A DNA stretch of 64,000 nucleotides from Hippopus hippopus (GCA_946811185.2 OX328103.1:25526172-25590171), one strand, 5' to 3'. Counted from the first letter of the stretch, positions 12,701 through 22,089 are shown. Notes: generated from the letters alone by a model not told the origin. Translations and numbers: made by a program.

Positions 12701-15700
12701 AAACCCTTTAATACACAATCCCAAATTTCTTCTTTAATTTCATTAAAACTCAAGGAATTCTAACAGGTTTGCAGCTTTAGAATTACAGCGCTGTATTACT
12801 GTTCAAATACAACTTCTGTGTCCCTGCAGCTCACAACCTTGAAAACCCTTGGGGATAAAGAAACATAAGTAAGCATTACAGTATTATAGTGAGCAATGGA
12901 TTTAGTAGCTTTAACATGGGCCAATAAACTGAAGCGTCTAATGTACTATGTGGCTACCTCAGTTGGCTCCTACTGGCCCCAATTTTTTTGAGCTGGCAAA
13001 TTTGATGGCGCAAATATTAAAACTTGCAGGGGAAGCCCTGAACAAGTTAAATAAAAATAAAAAGAATAAAATATAAGTTGAGTGAAAGAAATAATGAATT
13101 CTTAACTGTTTTCTTTTATATTTTCTTATTCTCTCATATTCTAATCAAACACCAGATTAAATTTGGATCATTACCCCAGTGCAGAAGATTACAGGCAACT
13201 CAGAAGCTTTTGCAATCTGTATATGTAAAGATAAGATGGTAAACACCTGCAACCAGAAACCATTGTGGTCTTTAGCCTATGGACTAATATTGTCAAATAA
13301 TTGCCAGACATTCTAGTCAAAGTAGCTTTGAACTTCCGACACTGGAGTTTTTTTCTATATTTTGAAAACAGTCATTTCCCTCATTGAGCAGTCTAGAATA
13401 TTACTCCCTAGTTTCTGTGATTAGCTAAAGACTTATAAATGAACAACACTCTGGTAAAAGGGACTTTAACCCTTTACCACACAATGCCGATTTTTAACAA
13501 CCCTGGGAAAGGAGCCTCTTGAAAACATTGTGGGAAAAGGAGAAAATGCTGGTAACCAGCATTTCCTCCTTTTCCCACAATGTTTTCTACCCTATCAAAG
13601 AAACACTGCACTATTTTAACCACATTGAAATTGTCGTCTGCAAATGCTTTCAATTTGAACAAGGTTAAAATTTTGTCGTCTGCTAAAGGGTTAATGCATC
13701 TTTGTGATCCAGTATACCAAGCAGGTCATTGCATAATTAGGGATCCATTAAATCCGTACAGTCTGACAACCAACTGAATCATGGGATATAATAGTCCTTT
13801 GACATATAGAAAGTCACAATTTATAGCAAAAAGTTTCGACCCATATCAGCCTGCATGAACTGCACAGGCTGACATGGATCAATAAGTTTTGCAGATGTAT
13901 TCAACCCCAGTTTTACAGAGCATGGCACATTAATAAAAACTTACATAAACAATTCCATACCTGTTACATGTTCCGCTGACTGAAAACTCCTGATCCAAAC
14001 TTCTAGATCGTCGTGTATAATACGGACAATAAAGTACTTCGTCTGGAGTATCATATTCAAGGGACACTGAATGCCTTTGAAATGCCAGACTTCCCGGCAA
14101 CTGTCTACCACCTGAACCATTACTTATAGAACTGATCTGTAAACACAAATAAGCGTGTAACCCTTTATCACATAATCCCGAGTTTGAACTAACCTGTTGA
14201 AAATGGTTTTCGGAAACATTGTGGGAAAAAGAGACAATGCTGGCTGCAAGCATTTTCTCCTTTTCCTACAATGTTTTCTACCTATTTACACACAAAATCA
14301 ATAATTTGAGCCACACTGAATTTGTTACCTGTAAATATTTTCAATTTGGACACGTCATATGAAATTAAGCAGTCTGATAAAGAGTCATTACACATTAGTT
14401 CTTTACCAAACAAACAAAATTTCATACAAGTCCAAATAGGAAATGTTCTTAGACATTGAATTATAATTAAAATGTGGCTCACATGGTGAGATTTGTCATT
14501 GAAAGGTAAAAAATATTGTGGGAAAAGTAGAAAACACTGTTCATAGCACATTTCCCCTTTTCACACATAACTTTCAAATGCCTCCTTCTGATGAATTTAC
14601 AGGGTCAGTGAAACAAAGGATTCTGTGGATAAAGGTTCAGTTTTAACCCCTTACCACACAATCCAGAGTTTTAATGACCTTGAAGTTTTAACGACCATTA
14701 ATTTTGGGCTTTTGAAAACATTGCTGGAAAAGAGGAAAATGCTGGTTAACAGCATTTTCTCCTTTTTCAACATTGTTTTCAAAGATAAAAATTTATCATT
14801 TTAGCTGCATGTAAATTTGTCCTCTGTAATTGCTTTCAATTTGGTCTAGTCCAAAATTTCGTTGTTTGGTAAAGAGTAAGTCCAAAAATATACACTTGTC
14901 AATGGTTTGTATTCATCAACTATTCTAAATATTGTTCTTGTTAGAAATTATACCTCTAGCCATTATACTCTGTTTCAGCCAATCAAATAACAACTTTTGA
15001 AATGTAAATCAGAATGGCAAGTGACTATGGACCCTGATCTAGAGATAAGGAAGTACAGTACAGTAGTTCCATTCAACTCTTTACCAGGAAACAAAACTTA
15101 AGACTTGTCCAAACTGAAAGCATTTGCAGACAAAAAATTAAATGTGTCTTAACTCTTAACCACACAGTCCAGCGTTTTAACAACACTGAGGAAGGAATAC
15201 ATTAAGGGAAAAGGAGAAAATGCTGGTAACCAGCATTGTTTTTTTTTCTTACTATTTTTTATAAAATTCATTTTTTTTCAAAGACGAATTTCGTCATTTC
15301 TTCATTTGATTCCTCAACTACGAAATCAATGCTTTCAATATGGGTGAGTCTTAAGATTTGTCATGTAGTAATGGGTTAAATGATTGGATTTGTCTTTGGT
15401 AGAATAGAAAAGATTGTGAGAAAAGGACAAAATGCTGGTTTCCAGACTCCAGTTTGCTCTCCTTTTCCAAAATGCTTAACTCTTTACCACACAATTCTGA
15501 CTTTTAATGACCCTGAAAAAGAGGGCTTTTGAAAACAATGTGGGAAAAGGAGAAAATGCTGGTAACCAGCATTTCCTCCTTTTTCCACAATGTTTTCTAT
15601 GCTGTCAAAGACAGAAATCATCATTTAAGCAACATTTAATTTGTCGTCTGCAAATGCTTTCAATTTGGTCCACTCCTAAGTTTTGTCGTTTGGTTAAGGG

Positions 15701-18037
15701 TTAATTTTCCAAACCTTTCTTCCATGTTTTCAGAACACATGATTGGCTGGTAGAGGATTCATCAATTGAAATGTAATATTTTAAAGTTTTTCAAAATCTT
15801 CTACATCTTGTGTTGTGGGTACCCTCTGGAAATGTCTCTATGAGACGGTTTTTCCAACAATTATCCATAGGATAGAATACTACGCCCCAATGTATCAAAC
15901 TATCTCTAAATAGGTCTTAGTCTAATTATACCTTGATGTAACTAACCTGGTTATATTGCACTGAAGTTCCATTCGAGCTTGTACTAGAAGATGGTAACAC
16001 TGACTCCAAACCAGTTTCTACATCTGGGGACACTAATTCAGAAGAATCTGAGACATAGAGTCTGTCAATTGGATCACTATCACTGCTACTGAGTCGAACC
16101 AAAGAGTTACTGGCATTAGTTACTTTATCACTGGAATTCCTTCTCTCACTGTTATTCTTATAAACATGTCTACTAGCTGAACTTGAATGCTGAACAGGCC
16201 TTATCTTCCTTCTGACAACATCATCTGACCTTTTATTCCTCTCTAACTCCCTCTCATTGTAACATTTATCACAGACAACAACCCCTAACTCATCATGTCT
16301 TTGTGAGTATTTGTCTACAAGCTTATCACAGCTTACACAATAACAGCCTCTCTCCACAAACAAATGATTTCTCCTATCTGTATCAGAGAAGCCAGAATTA
16401 CCAAAGCAGTCACTATCATTTGACTCCATGCTAAGCCTATTTCCCTCCTCCCAAAAAACAGATTGAGCACTACCAGAAATTTCACCAACACACTCATTGT
16501 CTTCAGTACTTTTATTACAAACTATGTTGCATGCACCTCTCTCTGAATTTGTATTCATAAATGCATAGGGACCTTTAGTAAAGTCATTTGAGTAACTTAA
16601 TAAGTCTGCAGAGGTATTATTTAAAAGCTTTATTCCACTTTCACTGGCAATTTCTCCAGAAACATGATGCTGTTCAGCATGTGTCAAAGGGTCAATTGTT
16701 TCATTTTCTGACTCCTCATCGTCATTTGGATTTGGTAAGACTTCATCACCACAGCCTTCATCTTCCTCTGTAGTGCTTGAAGAAGAGGATTCTCTTGCAA
16801 AGAAAGCAAGCCTTTCTACATTTGGTGGAAGATCAGCTTCAATGAAATCCCCAATATCATCAATACTGTCAAAACTAGAAGATGAACTTGGTCTTGTCTG
16901 TTCTAAAATTAGTTCTACATGTTCATCTAAATCATTTTCAAGATTGTTATCTCCATCTTCACATTCTTCATTATTTGAAATACCTTCATCCTCAGCTACC
17001 TGCTCGGACTCTGGTATTTCACTGCAACCTTCATCCTCACTTTCACAATGAGCACCATTTGAAATATTGTCAGGATGACTAGAAAACAAGGGTTCATTTG
17101 TAACATCTTGAACTCTGTCATTATCACATCTGTCATTTATATTAGATGTTATTCCCCCTGCACTCTGTTGGTATTGTCCAGAGTGATTTTCAACACTTCC
17201 GTTACATGAAGCTATTTCCTCATCTGACAAATTCTCTGGAATAGCAAGAGGGGCAACAACCATTTCGTAATTAGGAGGCTGACTTTCAAGTCCTTCAATG
17301 CTTTCAGTTGCAGTTGAATTACTATTTAAGTGGTATGAACTGCAAATAAGCATGTCATCAACATTGCTTCTATTGTCCAGTCTGCTTGGCACATTGTTTG
17401 CTAAATGCTTTAAATAAGTATCATTTTTAACACCACCTCTTGTGCGTCCATACAGTATATCTGCTTCATGTCTGTAAGTGTTACAAACATTAGATAAGTA
17501 ATCTGATCTATCTGCAGATACATCCACATTTAGTTCTAAACCATTAAACAGTACAGGAACTTGATCATCATCAGATTCCTCTTGATGTGCACTTGTTCTA
17601 GTGCATGCTTGTCTCCTTTCAACAGCTCTCTGACTCCAAGTTTTTGCATTTTTGACATTGATACTATCTTTTTTATTGTTGGACTGTTGATGTTGAAAGT
17701 CTCTCTTGTTGCTACTTCTCCCTTTCCTTTCGATAGTATCATTTGAATTAAGATTGTTATCTAAGGCACAAGCACCATTTGTAACAAAGCCATTTGCATA
17801 AGCTTGCACTATTAGTATTTCTTCGAGGTCCTGGGCTCCATCAATACTTGCTTCAGATGATGATTTGCTTGCTGGTTTGCGTTTTGTATATCCATTTTGT
17901 TGGGTAAGAACTCCATCAGAATGACACCTCTGTATACCAAGTGAATTGGCATAACTCTTTCTGCGAACAACTGAATCCTCACAGAGCGTTTCCTTACTAT
18001 TTTGTTCGCTCCTATCTTTGTCGCTTTCCATTCTCAT
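3504..18037 (-). CDS. Large protein with disordered N-terminus and C39/papain-like cysteine-peptidase-type domain (whole gene, 10 coding exons)
   Basis: Ten exons (18037-15947, 14136-13961, 11607-11323, 10279-10165, 9642-9502, 8109-7998, 6295-6164, 5791-5687, 5067-4888, 3706-3504) join in frame into 1179 residues. Residues 1-890 are mostly Ser/Asn/Glu/Asp-rich and look disordered. Cys567, Cys570, Cys589 and Cys592 form two CxxC pairs, a candidate zinc knuckle. From about 900 a compact domain appears. GTSACGPTAVLNVL (Cys927) resembles the nucleophile helix of C39-like and papain-like peptidases, DAWHHQMVYGV (His1042/1043) the histidine strand, and VYLTNPLE (Asn1058) the third residue. The order Cys-His-Asn fits that fold. 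No signal peptide or membrane segment is visible. Activity and substrate are unknown, and I do not recognise a named ortholog. The exon structure is strong; the domain call is inference from motifs. Confidence 0.85.
3784..3994 (-). mobile_element. TTAA-MITE copy
   Basis: In the last intron of the - strand gene. Starts CTTTACCAAACAAAG and ends TGGTAAAGGGTTAA. Confidence 0.78.
4587..4834 (+). mobile_element. TAATGCAT-type MITE, copy
   Basis: A second palindromic family. Ends resemble CTCTGTAAAAGGGGTTTAAT and its complement, followed by ATGCATCTGCAAAAAGT. An internal CAGCCTGCA...TGCAGGCTG hairpin and TTTATGGATCCATAATTATG complete it. This copy lies 54 bp from exon 9 of the - strand gene. Confidence 0.68.
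4888..5067 (-). CDS. Exon 9 of the C39-like-domain gene
   Basis: Residues 1053-1112 plus one base: GVYLTNPLEIVPESVIMEQ (Asn1058), LLVRKQDVVSRFRDW. Donor GTAAGA. Confidence 0.86.
5687..5791 (-). CDS. Exon 8 of the C39-like-domain gene (candidate catalytic His)
   Basis: Residues 1018-1052 plus one base: AVPVATLNLQRGV, then IPDAWHHQMVYGVSSK, the expected histidine strand. Donor GTAAAT. Confidence 0.88.
5818..6030 (+). mobile_element. TTAA-MITE, worn
   Basis: TTTGCCACACAATCCCGAG start, TGGGAAAAGAAGAAAATAAG left arm; the right end is eroded. Confidence 0.65.
6164..6295 (-). CDS. Exon 7 of the C39-like-domain gene
   Basis: Residues 974-1017 plus one base: ALVDGVSTVTRGAIKGRFF, FYPKRDVDLLKWLGQWMKK. 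Acceptor TTTATAG, donor GTTAGT. Confidence 0.85.
6335..6569 (-). mobile_element. TTAA-MITE copy
   Basis: Worn palindrome; ends TGTGGTAAAGGGTTAA. Lies 40 bp upstream of exon 7 of the - strand gene. Confidence 0.72.
6604..6826 (-). mobile_element. TTAA-MITE copy
   Basis: Starts TTAACTCTTTACCAAACAAC. The arms are well paired; the far end has decayed to GGTAAAAGGCTAA. Confidence 0.8.
6900..7044 (+). mobile_element. TTAA-MITE, internally deleted
   Basis: Left end and left arm are joined directly to the right part (AGTCTTAAATTCTGTCGTC); the second arm of the palindrome is missing. Confidence 0.65.
7419..7645 (+). mobile_element. TTAA-MITE with a perfect 67-bp palindrome
   Basis: Arms of 33 bp at 7474-7506 and 7508-7540 pair perfectly around a single A. 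Both arms carry the private change AACCTTG/CAAGGTT where the family reads AACATTG/CAATGTT. Confidence 0.88.
7785..7970 (+). mobile_element. TAATGCAT-type MITE, right part
   Basis: GCAGTCTGACATGGGTC, TTTATAGATCCATAATTATG and the end TTTAAACCCCTTTTACCAGA. Confidence 0.62.
7998..8109 (-). CDS. Exon 6 of the C39-like-domain gene
   Basis: Residues 937-973 plus one base: KAFDFQVEKEEVAQKISS, then APIPYYLFSRYSAG. Acceptor ATTACAG, donor GTTAGA. Confidence 0.85.
8298..8333. repeat. 16-bp inverted repeat with one mismatch
   Basis: GAAATCAAACCATTTA and TAAATGGTTTGGTTTC around AGAC. Confidence 0.7.
8641..8890 (-). mobile_element. TTAA-MITE interrupted by a 77-bp hairpin element
   Basis: The family motif AAAGCATTTGCAG is split at ATTT by the insert 8680-8756. 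The left end is worn. Confidence 0.75.
8680..8756. mobile_element. 77-bp hairpin element with ATTT target duplication
   Basis: The ends CGTCGGTTTACTTCG and CGAAGTAAACCGATG are inverted repeats and almost the whole insert is one hairpin. ATTT flanks it on both sides (8676-8679, 8757-8760), and the host MITE is restored by its removal. Confidence 0.75.
9145..9365 (-). mobile_element. TTAA-MITE copy
   Basis: Full length; GGAGAAAATGCTGGC left arm; ends AAAGGTTAA. Confidence 0.78.
9502..9642 (-). CDS. Exon 5 of the C39-like-domain gene (candidate nucleophile Cys927)
   Basis: Residues 890-936: MIWNEYEAYVVQVKQIGTSA then CGPTAVLNVL. A Gln five residues before the Cys and the CGPTA motif match the start of C39-like domains. 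Donor GTAAGT. Confidence 0.88.
9889..10045 (-). repeat. tRNA-derived SINE
   Basis: On the minus strand it begins GCGCCCTGTGTGG. It shows an A-box-like TGGTTCAGTGG (10025-10035) and a B-box-like GGTTTGAGCC (9984-9993), then the body motif TCCTTGGGCAAG that recurs near 28000. Confidence 0.65.
10165..10279 (-). CDS. Exon 4 of the C39-like-domain gene
   Basis: Residues 851-889: VADEPIYEDIEDLLEVG then PICHAISK. Acceptor TTGTAG, donor GTATGA. Too short to stand alone; it is supported by phase with both neighbours. Confidence 0.82.
10352..10554 (+). mobile_element. TTAA-MITE, internally deleted
   Basis: The right arm of the palindrome is shortened (GGTAACCTTTTCCCAC); ends GGCAAGGGTTAA. Confidence 0.72.
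10622..10850 (+). mobile_element. TTAA-MITE with paired arm change
   Basis: TTAA at both ends (10622-10625, 10847-10850). The arms read GTTGGAAAAGG and CCTTTTCCAAC, a matched departure from GTGGG/CCCAC. Confidence 0.88.
11090..11300 (-). mobile_element. TTAA-MITE, worn
   Basis: AAAGCGTTTGCAGGTGACA left part; ends TTTGGAAAAGAGTTAA. Another remnant precedes it (10905-11080). Confidence 0.65.
11323..11607 (-). CDS. Exon 3 of the C39-like-domain gene
   Basis: Residues 756-850 plus two bases: SPDREAPYMSVSRSNFQE and EAPIPTYSSSDEEEN, ending GQNI. Donor GTAAGA. The preceding intron holds the 1313-bp element with 6-bp flanking repeats. Confidence 0.85.
11728..13040. mobile_element. 1313-bp DNA element with 6-bp flanking repeats
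   Basis: Ends CAGGGCTCCCGCTG and CAGGGGAAGCCCTG are short inverted repeats. AACAAG lies directly outside both ends (11722-11727, 13041-13046). Internal sequence recurs at 22090-22515. No transposase ORF is seen. The superfamily is uncertain. Confidence 0.65.
12536..12547 (+). repeat. G12 homopolymer
   Basis: Twelve consecutive G inside the 1313-bp element. Confidence 0.9.
13466..13694 (+). mobile_element. TTAA-MITE copy, near consensus
   Basis: TTAA at both ends. The palindrome has a single mismatch (CATTTCCTCC). Right part GTCGTCTGCAAATGCTTTCA is intact. Confidence 0.88.
13835..13925 (-). mobile_element. TAATGCAT-type MITE, end fragment
   Basis: Contains the CAGCCTGCATG...CAGGCTGACATGG hairpin and the inverted end CAACCCCAGTTTTACAGAGC. 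Confidence 0.55.
13961..14136 (-). CDS. Exon 2 of the C39-like-domain gene
   Basis: Residues 698-755 plus two bases: LPGSLAFQRHSVSLEYDTPD then YTRRSRSLDQEF. Acceptor GTTTACAG, donor GTATGG. Confidence 0.82.
14157..14392 (+). mobile_element. TTAA-MITE, worn
   Basis: Abuts exon 2 of the - strand gene. Arms are partly mismatched (GGCTGCAAGCATTTTCTCC). Confidence 0.68.
14396..14637 (-). mobile_element. TTAA-MITE, worn
   Basis: Starts TTAGTTCTTTACCAAACAAA; the palindrome is degraded. Confidence 0.65.
14643..14880 (+). mobile_element. TTAA-MITE copy
   Basis: Starts TTAACCCCTTACCACACAAT and ends TGGTAAAGAGTAA. The motif GACCTTGAAGTTTTAACGACC includes a short internal duplication. Confidence 0.75.
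15075..15477 (-). mobile_element. TTAA-MITE, outer copy split by a nested copy
   Basis: Left part 15075-15148 and right part 15380-15477 belong to one minus-oriented copy. The junction reads as the family sequence once the insert is removed. Its end was cut by the next copy at 15476. Confidence 0.8.
15149..15379 (+). mobile_element. TTAA-MITE reference copy, inserted in another copy
   Basis: The family is about 220-230 bp. Ends read TTAACYCTTTACCA...TGGTAAAGRGTTAA. A central near-perfect palindrome is built on GGAGAAAATGCTGGT and its complement, and the asymmetric right part holds CTGCAAATGCTTTCAATTTG and AGTCTAAAATTTTGTC. This copy is bounded by TTAA at 15149-15152 and 15376-15379. Removing it with one TTAA restores the outer copy (15075-15477). 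This fits piggyBac-type insertion. No transposase is encoded. The "+" orientation used for this family has the CAAATGCTTTC part on the right. Confidence 0.88.
15476..15704 (+). mobile_element. TTAA-MITE copy, near consensus
   Basis: TTAA at both ends (15476-15479, 15701-15704); it cuts the outer copy at 15075-15477. Confidence 0.86.
15947..18037 (-). CDS. Exon 1 of the C39-like-domain gene (long disordered exon)
   Basis: Residues 1-697 in one 2091-bp exon. It opens MRMESDKDRSEQN and is rich in Ser, Asn, Asp and Glu with acidic stretches. C565-Y-C567-VSC570 and C589-DK-C592 form the zinc-knuckle candidate. It ends SVQYNQ at donor GTTAGT. M3 has a better Kozak context (purine at -3, G at +4) than M1. 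Confidence 0.9.
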
Positions 18038-18137
18038 CTTTAATCTTTGCTCTGATCATTGTATCTGGGTCTTAATTATCACATGTGGCACCTTCACGTA
18101 CTAAGCCTTACTTCAGCAGGATCTGCTACATTGTAGC
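18038..18137 (-). promoter_or_regulatory. 5' leader part in exon 1, with overlapping upstream ORF
   Basis: A good acceptor (CTTACTTTCAG) ends at 18138, so about 100 bp of exon 1 are leader. An upstream ATG at 18059 opens a 15-codon ORF that runs out of frame through the main ATG and stops at 18012. A minimal ATG-TAG also lies in the leader. Confidence 0.55.
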
Positions 18138-18140
18138 CTG

Positions 18141-20318
18141 AAAGTAAGAATGATATAACTGTAACTAAAATCAACATCATACCCAAACTCAGATAAAAAA
18201 TTCTACTGCATGAGACAGTGAGGTCCAGAGCTAGTATACACTATGAATTCTAGATACTGCTTTAGTTCTTAATTTCAAGGATTGCAATTGGACTAGGAAT
18301 AAGATGGCTTATCTTGATATTCAGTAAACATTGATTGAATGGTGTACTTCACTCAAATCCAGTTAACAGCTCATTTCGTGGATTTTACCAATACTGGGGC
18401 TCTGAATTGGAATCTTGATTGTTTTGTCCCAGAGTTGTTTCAGCCAGGTTGTTTTGGCTTGGGTAATTTTAGTCCCATTGGGGTGGGTTGTTTAAGCCCA
18501 ATTTTTGGAGGGGCCTGTATTTAGAATGGGCCAATTTGGAGTTTTTACTAGAATCAAATTTTCAAGAAATCTGTAGAGGACCATAGCAGGATTATTTCTG
18601 TGATGTTGGGATAGGTAGTTTCATAGAAGAGCGTGTTTGAAACAAAAAGTAACGCAGGGATGGATGCACGCTGGACTTTGGGCCAAGACATTAGCTTGCT
18701 GGCTTTGGCCAGTGGAGCTAAAAACTGTGCACAAGCAGATACAGATGGATTGCAGATGTCAAATCACCTCGTGTCCTTTCAGCTTGTGGATTCCACAGGC
18801 TACCACAGTGTCAGTTTCATGCTGTCCTGTTAGTCATGGTTAAATGTATAAGCATTGTAAGAAAACATGAAATAGTTATGTTTAGCTGCCATCAACAAAG
18901 AGGTTTGACTTGGACTTGATGGTTGTCTAAATACAAGATAAACATGATATACCAAATAGTCAAGATTTGCATTATTTCAAACTCATAACTGTTATGAGCA
19001 CTAGATCCTGTTTGAGTAATGTTTAGTTATCATCAAAAATGTATGTCAGTAAGTAACTAATGTTTATGTTAAAATATGATGTAAATTCATCATCTTTTAT
19101 TTGTTAGAAAAACATCATGACTAATCATGCAATAGATGTTTTATTTGCGGCTGTAAATAGCCACTGGATGTCAGTGTCAAGTTAAATAATTTATCTATCT
19201 GTACAAGTCTATTTTCACAACTGGCATTTAGATCTGTCTGACATCATTTATGAAATTATAGTATGCATTTTCAATTATCACAGTAAGTAACAAGTATATA
19301 TCGATTACCAAGCAGGGTATTTTCAAGGGTTTAAGCACAACAAGGACATAAAGTTGTGATGAGAAAGTTGTGATGAGTCATGATATTTAGTGAGGTGTTG
19401 CTGGACTGTCTGATATCACATGCTGTCCGAAACTAGGCAAAGTTACTTTAGAGTATCTAAAGATAACCTATGTGGTAAAAAAAACACTGTTGTTGAGACT
19501 TTTTTTCATGCATTTGTAGAAAGATATTTGAAGTATTTGATCTCTTAGCACCCATGGTTTGACATTTATGCCAGTCCATCAGCCCAAGGCCTGTGAGTTT
19601 TAAGGACCAAATGATAATGTGGCATTGTTTTATATTTCTTCTGCATGACACAGATTAGGATGACCAGCCTGCATAGGTCAGGTGCTTGAACATAGGACTT
19701 GTACACATCAAGTCTTGGGTCACTTGAGGGTGTGGATTTGAGCATGTTGGCTGGCCATCTAAAACTACTACCAGTCTTTCGGATGAGACATTAAACTGAG
19801 GTCCTGTGTAACGGTGCTAAACACCAAGCACGCTAAGGAGCAAGGCATAATTTAGAAAGGCGAATGTGCTTTGTCCTGTATCTGGCACTTTGTATCCCCC
19901 GTAACAAAATTACAAGCCTTCATGGGGTGTCGCCCAAATTGGCAACCCATGGTGGCAAAAAATAAACACACATTCATACATTAGGAGGACCTGCAATCTG
20001 GGCTAAGTACCTGTAAAAAAATTGGAATCAAGTGGTCCTGTAGGCCTGTTGGAAAATCGAGTCAGTGTGAAACACTGTCACCTGTCTAAATGCGTGTTAC
20101 AACTGTTCTGAATATATTCATATCGTTAGTTACTAAATTTCAATGTCTTTTCCCCATTTTTTCTGGTAAAATAAGATCTAAAGAAGCATATTCTGATGAA
20201 GAGTTAGCGTAACGACAGTGAATGAAAGTTGACCTACTCAAACTGCCTCTCAACTCAAGCGACAACGACATATAACTAAATGAAACAATGTTCCTTTATA
20301 AACAGTAAAGGTACTTAC
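18141..20318. other. Leader intron of the - strand gene, no gene seen
   Basis: AT-rich sequence without TTAA-MITEs. It holds G/T-rich low-complexity sequence near 18380-18500 and a possible old SINE fragment near 19740-19830 (TCGGATGAGACATTAAAC). No exon is supported. Confidence 0.4.
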
Positions 20319-20420
20319 CCGATATTAATGAGTCATGATGTGACAAAATATTAAACTAATGTCAAAAAACAACTTAAACAGACGATACCGAACCAAATTA
20401 ATTTTGTCAGCCATTTTGAG
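20319..20420 (-). other. Candidate noncoding first exon of the - strand gene
   Basis: A strong donor GTAAGT follows position 20319 on the minus strand, matching the acceptor before 18137. A 29-codon ORF (20414-20325) starts at a Kozak-like CAAAATGGCT and stops before the donor. The transcription start is not visible. Confidence 0.4.
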
Positions 20421-21680
20421 ATTGATGGTAAAACTAAAAGAATATGGAATAGTAAAATATTTGATTATCGTCATCGTCGTATTTTTATATTAATAAAATA
20501 CATAAAATTTATTACTCTTTACTTGCATGCACAATTCATAGGATAAATATACAGTATATAAATTGACAAATCTTATAAAATTTACTATTTTTTTGTGATG
20601 AAATACTTTTATTCCATTTTTTGCAAACATTTTTCGCTCCAAATCCGTGGGGGAATAAAAAGAAAACAGAATCAGAAGAAAAAAGAAATGCTTTTCTACT
20701 TTACAAATAATTAAGAAATAATCATTTTAAAACAGATTGCTCTTAGAATTTTCCTTATTACGAACTCTACTTAATAAATGGAAAGGCTGCAGGTTGTTAG
20801 GATTGATTCGTGATTATTCGGTAAATTCCGTACGACTTTGGAAATTTCCGACATGTATACTGATCGCACAAAATATCCGAATGCTAGAATCTTACTTCCG
20901 GTTTAGACAAACACTGCTTGAAGGCCAGTTATATGCATAGATTAATTGTTTCAACTCTGTAGACACACATATTTTTTAATACGCCTTTCCCTACAAATCC
21001 CTTCCTCGCTACTGTAGTGGTAAGTAAGATTTACAAATGGTTAAAAGTTTTAATTTCGAGATGATCCACTCATTTCGCACCCAGGTCGTTTCTACCTTCA
21101 GTCTAAAGGGTTGCTCTGATGTTATTTTTGTGACTAGGTCTCCACACCCGTTCACATCAGCCCTTCTTTAACACCATCTGCAAATTTCAAAATCTTATCA
21201 GTCAATCTTTCAGTCTGATTAATGTGTCTTTAATCTGCCTGTCAGCTATGAAAAAGGACATGAATCGATAAATAAATGATTTAACTTCATGTTGATACCA
21301 AGTTAAGTGCAAGGTTTTCGTTCATATTTTTGTAATTTACCATTTATTTGACATAAACACATCTGGCTAATTTGTAAACAAACACTCATTATAAATTCAC
21401 CTAACTGCGGATGCGTGGTCAATTCGAATTGAAAAAATGATATTGTGTAATTTAAGTGATAAATAAGACTCCTCATAAATGAAATGCATCCAGTACTTTT
21501 AGCTTTCCTTTTTATGCCCACGCTGATAACACAGAAGCCGATAAATTGTGAAAAAAAAAAGAACTTTAATGTACCGGAAGTGACTTACGAAACGTGCAGT
21601 AAATGTCAAGCCTAGTTTCGATTTCCAGGGAAGTATGTCAACGGATATTTACATTCCGAAATAATGGTAATTATTTCAGT
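20420..21680. promoter_or_regulatory. Intergenic promoter interval between the two head-to-head genes
   Basis: Two ETS-type sites face each other: ACTTCCGGT at 20894-20902 and ACCGGAAGT at 21573-21581. Such sites are common in TATA-less housekeeping promoters. No coding region is seen. A possible leader-exon donor for MBTPS1 (ATAATG then GTAATT) lies near 21670. Confidence 0.4.
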
Positions 21681-22030
21681 GTTTTTGTAAAGATTAATCA
21701 TTAATCTATTGTTTACTGACAAAGAAAAGATCGACGCATATGGCTATTTGAAACGATGCCGGTATTTTAATTTTTCACTCGAGATGGGTCGTAAGAGCGG
21801 CTGCTGCGGGGGCTAGCGGAGCAACAATCACAAAAATAACATGGAGCTAGTCCCCGAATCGGGGAGAGGTCGTTTCATACCTTGGAAGGCTTGGTCATCT
21901 CTTACGATTTTGATGCCCCAGTGACTTTTCATTTCAGTCATTTCGCACCTGCACTGGTCATTTCATACCTAGATCAAGTTTTGAGTTTTATTTTGGTCAT
22001 TTGATACTGAGGTTTAATTTGGTCATTTTG
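21060..22030. repeat. Short repeats of GGTCATTTCATACC type and MULE-like MITE fragments
   Basis: Variants of GGTCATTTCATACC recur at about 21867, 21950 and 21980-22020. Fragments of the 24323-24428 element appear near 21093-21160 and, inverted, near 21805-21850. No coding sequence is seen. Confidence 0.4.
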
Positions 22031-22089
22031 TAGCAATACCCTCATTGGTCCTTTTCTTTTGAGTTATTGTCTGACAAATCAGTGCCATA

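Noticed and set aside
16588..17746. Several 60-90 codon frames opposite the long exon
   Set aside because: Shadows of the Ser/Glu-rich coding strand.
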